A stretch of 64,000 nucleotides of DNA, taken from Flammula alnicola (lineage: Eukaryota; Basidiomycota; Agaricomycetes; Agaricales; Strophariaceae). The DNA is taken from the NCBI GenBank assembly GCA_015499995.1, contig JADNRV010000127.1:93543-157542 (forward strand), given 5' to 3'. The notes under the pieces were generated by a model that did no database searches, was not told the DNA's origin, and saw nothing but the letters and a program-made list of their open reading frames with translations. Made by a program: the position numbers and the translations under genes. This document shows positions 58,636 to 64,000 of this stretch, piece by piece; the stretch's first letter is position 1, and the number at the start of each line of letters is the position of its first letter.

Positions 58636-60588
58636 ATGATACCCTCGAGTAGCTCTAATCTATCTGTCAAGAGCCATGGGAGTCGACCATCGTCTAGCCT
58701 TTCAAGACCCGCTTCAAGGAATACTTCTCGTCCTTCGTCCAGCACAACCCCAAGACCAGTATCCAGCTTGTCGATACGTCCAGCATCGAGTGCCTCGACG
58801 CGTCCACAGTCGCGATTTTCTCAACGACCGCACTCAAGGCATGCAAGATCACGCTTGATACCCATATGCCAGACCTTGGTCTCGCAAATTACTGGCTTGC
58901 ACGAAGAAGGCACTGAAAAGGACGTCGATGGCGAGGAATTTCGGGAGTTGGTGGAGTATGCTGTGAAGAATTTGGAGACTTCGACTATCAACAAGGCTGC
59001 TGCAAGTGTGGACTTGAGTGTCATTGATCGCCAGATAAGTGGGTAGGTACCTCTTCGTGTTTCGTGTTCCAGCAAACCTCATTGTCACCTAATGTAGGCA
59101 TGCTCTCAAGGCTCGAATTAACTCCAGAGACGCCCTCGGAGAAGCTTTAGAATCTGCTTATAAGAAGCTGAAGCTCCACCTCGAAGAGCGAGAGGCTGAT
59201 CTCGACCAGGACATCAAAGTAAGGTGACATTTGTTGTACCTCACTAAATGTCCTCAGCATGTTTTCCAGGCATCGCGCATCCCAGATCATCTACAGCTTC
59301 TGGTTAGTTCAGGTCTTTTATCATAAATTACACTGCTAATCTACATAAGTTAGCTTGCTCTCAGCGAATCGCCTTCAGATGGTACAGTCGAAATGGCAAA
59401 GACGTACCTCGAAACGGTCACAAATCCACCACCTCCCCCTCCAACACTTACCTGGGCAGATATCCTCGCGGAAGAGCCATTTGAAGGAGAACACTGGGAA
59501 GGTGTATATGGGCTTCCTCCTGGGAGTGTGCGGCTCACAACTCAAAAGGACAGAGCTGAAAGAGACGAATGGGACAGCACGCCTTCGCTTTCCCCGCTCA
59601 ACTCGGATGACCTAATTCTCGACGACGAAGATGATTCGCTTTCCTCTGCCGGCTACGAGGAGCCTGCATCTCCGATTTCTGAATGTGCAGCACCCCACCC
59701 GAACCAGCGAACCTCCCATATACCTACAAACATAGAAAGCAATTCGAAGAGTTGCGCGCGAAGCAGTACTGGAGAGACGATTGGCATACTGACGCTTCTC
59801 TTGTATCACGATTCGACATAGGTGATCCATCGACACTAGGTTTGTGGATATATGCACTATTATATATTGTTTTTAATAAATCACGTCGTTCTAGGACCTA
59901 ATCTCTCCGGATTCTTGCTCGAGCGAGTGGATTCCAAGATGCTCAAGCGATGTTGCAGCCAGATGTCAGTTGGTCAGCTTTCCTTTTCAAATGCCAAGGA
60001 ATTTATTGACAAAGTTTCTATTTCTTACTTTGACCAGCACTATATTGACGAAGATGATATGGTCCGCGAGATCCTCATGACGTTGCAAGGGAACAGAAAC
60101 ATCGTATTGGCTTGGAAGGGCCATGCATACACAGTAAGCTCTTGTCGTGGATTACTAACCCGTAAAAATACGAATTAATATGTCCGACAAAGATGACGCC
60201 AACTACACCAAGATTGGTTCATCTGAGCCTGGCTTCCCAAGAATCCATTATCTCATCGTTGGCCAAAACCGCAACAACCGCAGAACAACTACGTCGATTC
60301 GCAGCGCCCGTTTTTGCACGCTCTATATCCAGACAACATACCAACAATAAGGCATCCTCCACGCGGACATGTGAAGCATTTGCTGATGCTGTCAGTGAAG
60401 CCATTCTCTCAGCGCTAAAGGCAAGGCAACCATTTACGGCTTTGCCGAACAAATCCCGCTTTCGGAAATTTTGTCTAAAAATAAAAACTACTTTCTCATC
60501 ACGAGACTGTCGGGCTTGCATGATATTTCTTCCCTCTACATTGACGACTGATAATGTTCTACTTTCAAAACGGTCGACCAACGGCTAA
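58636..60588 (+). pseudogene. GCP5/Mod21 N-terminal fragment, longer copy
   Basis: Exons 58636-59042, 59098-59218, 59270-59302 and 59354 onward join in frame and give the N-terminal part of gamma-tubulin complex component 5 (fungal Mod21 type): KTYLETVTN, TWADILAEEPFEGEHWEGVYGLP, then in another frame YKHRKQFEELRAKQYWRDDW, later QHYIDEDDMVREILMTLQG and VHLSLASQESIISSLAKTATT. A frameshift near 59690 (an extra TG in TGTGCAGC) separates the two frames, and no splice resolves it. After about 60450 the sequence no longer resembles GCP5, and the conserved GRIP1/GRIP2 tubulin-binding domains are absent. It is therefore a truncated pseudogene; the intact GCP5 gene must be elsewhere. Confidence 0.75.
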
Positions 60589-60599
60589 TACCTGGTTCT

Positions 60600-61072
60600 T
60601 CGCAGATTTGCATTTCCCGGTGGGCCGATCGCGCTCGCAATCTAGTTTAGGTTCGGAGCTCACCTTCTGCAATATGTTCATTATAGTCCTTCATAATCTC
60701 TCGTAATGAATGGAGATGCGCAAGAGTCGATGCTTTTGGTGGACGAAAAAAGCCAGGAGTCTTCTGCAGCAGTCGACGGCGACTCGCGAGAACGTGCGAG
60801 TGTGTTACATGGTTCAAACATCGGTCAACTTGAATACGGAGTCGATGATCTCGACTTCAGGGTACTAGTGGTTGATAGGTGATAGTTGGGTTTTGTTTTC
60901 TAGTTTCCTTTCTCTCTCACGCTGTACCTGCTAGATGTCAATGTTTTCATGCTTGCCTTGCTTTGCTGCAATACCCATTCACATATTCTGTATCCCATAG
61001 AAACAAGTGTCCGAAATTTTGATTCATTGGATGGCTAGCAAATCACTATTGAAGGACTAACTTGAAGACTAA
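60600..61072. other. Intergenic region with an exon remnant
   Basis: 60661-60710 on the minus strand resembles the end of exon 1 of the neighbouring membrane-protein gene (YNEHIA, at 62207-62245) including its donor site. It is a leftover of a paralogue. Nothing else is recognised. Confidence 0.55.
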
Positions 61073-62570
61073 CTACAAGTGGGGGATAACGGAAGTCCAT
61101 TCAATGGACTGGTAGGCAGGTGGCGGCAGGGCACGGAGAGAAAGGAAGGCCTCGGTGAGCAGGAAGATGCGAGCGATGACATAGAGAGGCAGGCCAAGCA
61201 CGATTGGAATGAGGACAGGGAAGGTTACCCACAACCACCCGGGTCCATATTCAACAAAGATGGCAAGAAGGGCCAACCCAGTAGGCTCGGCGGTGATGAC
61301 GAGGGCGGAGATGCGCCAGAGAAGCTGCTCTGTCCGCGACGGAAAGTCCAATGACCATGCGATCAGGTGCATCGACCCAAACAAAATGCCAATTGCAAGT
61401 GACGCAAATCCCACTACATTGTCATCGAATTCTTCTGCATAGAACATCGGAACACGCAGTGCTCCATCTGGCATCTTTTTATCGTCAATCATCTTGTTGA
61501 GAGGGCGAAGCACCCACTGAACAAGTCGCAATGGCGAAAGATACCAGAGCCAGTTCGTCAATGATTCTTCAGTGACAATGTCTTCAAAGTCTTCCTTCAG
61601 CTTTCTTCGCAGCCAGCCCACTTTTTGCATCATCGCCTCTGTCTCCGACCCTACAGTATCCGCATCGCCAGCATCATCCCCCTCAGTCCCGACTTTCTTC
61701 TCCTCGATGCATACAGCCACCCCTACATTCTGCGGTTTGTTCCACCATAGTCCGTATATAATCGCATTCAGCACAGCGAAAGCAAATGTGATGACCTCGA
61801 GCTCCGTCAAGGGGAGCTTCTCCGCCCATCGCGCTGTGCATTGCATAATGAACCATGTCGTTTGAAGGACGACAATCCCTTTCGAGATACAGTCACCCTT
61901 GCTTCGATCCTTGATCTCGACTTCGGTAATCGTTGGTTTGTCGATGGCCTTGTTCGTGATTAGGTTCTTCAAGCCCTCGTAATCGAGCGTCCGTGCTGGC
62001 CTTCCCCCCTTGCAGAGCAGGAAACCGCCCATCTGGACAAAGAACCCGTGTGTAATCGTCCACGGCCGTACTGTTTCTGGCCTTTGCTCCACCACAGGTG
62101 GTCCTTTAAACCACTCCCTCACACTCTTAAATATTGAACCTGTTGGTGGTGTTGCTGTCCAGCTGTAAGTCTTTGTTGGTTCCATTCTTACAATCATGAA
62201 ACTTACCTTTCGCGATATGCTCATTATAGTCCCTCATAATCTTTCTTGCCCCAAAATACTGCCTCATCGCCCACCAAGCCATGAACTCAGGCGCAATCAT
62301 CGCATAAAACATGGTTACGACTCGGCGCTTAAAGCATGTCCAGCCTGAATCCCTTGGGCCTGGGACATTCGGATGCACAGCGGACCAGGTGCACGCGAAT
62401 ATCGTTGCGACGCAGCTCCAGAATATATCCCACACGGTTCGGCTATTGACGCATCCTTCGCCTGTGTCACGAAGCACGTTGAACGTCGATTCGACCCTTG
62501 GAGTCTCCAGCGATGAAACGGGGCCATGTAGAGTGCGGATATAAATGAGAATGAGGAATAAGATGAGCAT
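61073..62570 (-). CDS. Multi-pass membrane protein, Agaricomycete family of unknown function
   Basis: Exons 62570-62207 and 62139-61073 (67-nt intron, phase 1) give about 476 aa. The N-terminal hydrophobic stretch MLILFLILIYIRTL is followed by TVWDIFWSCVATIFACTWSAVHPNVPG, FYAMIAPEFMAWWAMRQYFGA, HGFFVQMGGFLL, and further hydrophobic helices toward the C-terminus (GFASLAIGILFGSMHLIAWS, WVTFPVLIPIVLGLPLYVIA). The CxxTxFACTWxxxHPNxPG...APExxxxWAxRQ signature marks a large mushroom-specific membrane family without known function. The ATG at 62570 is the first usable one; an upstream exon is possible because the frame is open before it. Confidence 0.72.
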
Positions 62571-62825
62571 TAGAGCGTAGTTGAGGGCATGAAGATGTGC
62601 TCGTTTTGTGTGAATTTAAATCGATGGTACATTTGTTCTGATATCTTGGTTCCCCGCGGCCGTGTCTGGAGTGGCTGTGTTTCTATCATTAGCCGAGGTC
62701 AGTTTCTGAGGAATCAGGTCCAGGTCGTTCAATAACCTCCCGAGTCCCTAGTTCAGAAGACAAAAAAGAGAAGCGATCAAAAAAGTCCCTACAGAGGTAT
62801 GTAGGCATAAAAAAGAGGAGAGATC
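62571..62825. other. Spacer
   Basis: Short intergenic stretch between two minus-strand genes; nothing seen. Confidence 0.4.
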
Positions 62826-63947
62826 TTACTCATTCCATATTTGAATATTGAATATTGAATCCTCATCCAAGGTGAAGAACGAACGCAGCTTGATATATTG
62901 AAATCCCACTATCGAAGATGCAAACATAAGTTTGATTAATGCAGTATGATTCCGTCGGCTTTCTAATCCTCGTTGTCTTCCACACCACCGTTTCCAATAC
63001 CCGTACACCAACTACTTCTCCCTCGCTATCCTCCACTACATGAACAGAAAATGTACCGTCTCCTCCTGTATAGGACGAAATACCACCAGGAATATGGTAT
63101 CTTCCATCTTCCGACCCAGACAATATCAGCATTTGAAGGAACGCTTCGCGCATGCCATCATCGCTTCGTCCAGTCAACTGGACCATTGGCTCTTGTCCCA
63201 ATATTCCACGGGCAATGATACCCGCCATACCGCCATCAACTGATATCGAGCGTCCTTCAGGCTCCCAAGAAAGGTTTGGCGAGAGAGGCCCATCTTCGTC
63301 GTTGCGTGTCTGGGAAAAGGAAGAAGCAGGTGCAGTCAGGTCGATATGCCCCGGCCTGAGCCATCGAACCCAGATCAGGAAGTCATCCGCGCCTTCAGAC
63401 GCGTCTCGGTATCCACTTCCCAGATTCCACGCTTGCAGTTTTCGATGGTCACCGAGCCAGGAGAGCCAGGAGGATGCAACGTCAACTCTCCGACGACGAT
63501 GGCGCAGTCGCCTCCAATGCCGATTTCAAAGAGCGATGGCGCAGCAGCGAGGATGTTCGAGAAGCGTTTGCGCTTGCGGAGAAGCTCCTCCTTCGCCGCC
63601 ACCGCATCTTCGGAGGGGGGACTTGCCACCGGCAGCTCGACGAGGCCCATCCAATCAAATTTGGCTACTTTGCGGAGGGCGGGGTAGTCATTCGGAAGGT
63701 TCTGCGGAGAGAGAGCGACGGACGTCTGCGAGTCGTCGAACTGGAATGTACGACAAAGCTCCCCAATGCCTTGGTCCGAGAACTCGAATGTCTTAATGAT
63801 CTTGGCTTCGAGATCAAGGCCCCACACAAAAGCAAGGTATACAGGATCCATCTCCAGCTCCGTCTTGCGCCGCTTGCTCTGCGGTATCTCGGTTGAGGCC
63901 TCTGAGTCTCTCGGGATCAGCAGCTTGGTATAACACCGTCCGTCCAA
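62826..63947 (-). CDS. Uncharacterised protein, 5' end beyond the window
   Basis: Three exons are visible on the minus strand: one from the window side to about 63412 (possible donor after GIWE, uncertain), one 63309-63009, and 62908-62826. The first contains QSKRRKTELEMDPVYLAFVW and a helical part EELLRKRKRFSNILAAAP followed by GIGGDCAIVVGELTL; the second has GGMAGIIARGILGQEPMVQL, SGSEDGRYHIPGGISSYTGG and FSVHVVEDSEGEVV. The last exon ends FFTLDEDSIFNIQIWNE. No ATG precedes the first exon in frame before a stop at about 63970, so earlier exons lie outside. I do not recognise the family. Confidence 0.5.
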
Positions 63948-64000
63948 GTAACGACCGCGCTTGGTCGGAGCTTAGAGGGAACGCGAGCTTAGCTTGTAGC

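Overview
The window is nuclear DNA of a filamentous basidiomycete, most likely an Agaricomycete. Genes are split by many 45-75 nt GT-AG introns, and the core proteins (Tpa1/Ofd1, Mgm101, Yih1/IMPACT, Atg29, Ddi1, Spt3) are fungal. The accessory proteins (F-box-like paralogues, multi-pass membrane proteins, APH-like kinase, hAT transposase) are of types expanded in mushrooms. All gene models were built by hand-splicing the sequence; every exon set given as complete keeps one open frame unless I say otherwise.

Layout. 1-5.56 kb: no recognisable gene, one tandem duplication. 5.9-8.25 kb: prolyl dihydroxylase TPA1. 9.1-10.8 kb: first F-box-like paralogue. 11.4-13.4 kb: Arb1-like protein (possible RNAi/heterochromatin factor). 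14.28-29.09 kb: one hAT DNA transposon with matching 17-bp terminal inverted repeats and a perfect 8-bp target-site duplication. It encodes an apparently intact 948-aa transposase in 14 exons on the minus strand. Three later insertions are nested in it: a 616-bp hAT-type MITE, about 3.7 kb of repeat-rich DNA in intron 7, and a 4.6-kb element with 27-bp inverted repeats. All three avoid the coding exons. Two of them carry a shared 29-bp motif followed by strong hairpins.

31.2-33.1 kb: membrane-protein gene of the fungal DUF6534 type. 34.2-44 kb: compact core block MGM101 - IMPACT/YIH1 - ATG29 - DDI1 - SPT3 - APH-like kinase, with ATG29 divergent from IMPACT and SPT3 divergent from the kinase gene. 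44.5-51.5 kb: a small conserved fungal protein, then two more F-box-like paralogues and a broken N-terminal fragment of gamma-tubulin complex component 5 (GCP5/Mod21). The middle F-box gene is preceded, in frame, by a relic of the histone H3 tail (ARTKQTARKS).

52.0-57.7 kb: the most unusual gene, about 1755 aa, with three tandem metzincin-type zinc protease domains followed by an about 890-aa helical/coiled-coil tail. 58.4-60.6 kb: a longer, also broken, copy of the GCP5 fragment. 61.1-62.6 kb: multi-pass membrane protein. 62.8 kb to the edge: a gene cut by the window end.

The core block is ordinary housekeeping (mtDNA maintenance, Gcn2 control, autophagy, proteasome shuttling, SAGA). The rest is a transposon- and duplication-driven accessory landscape.
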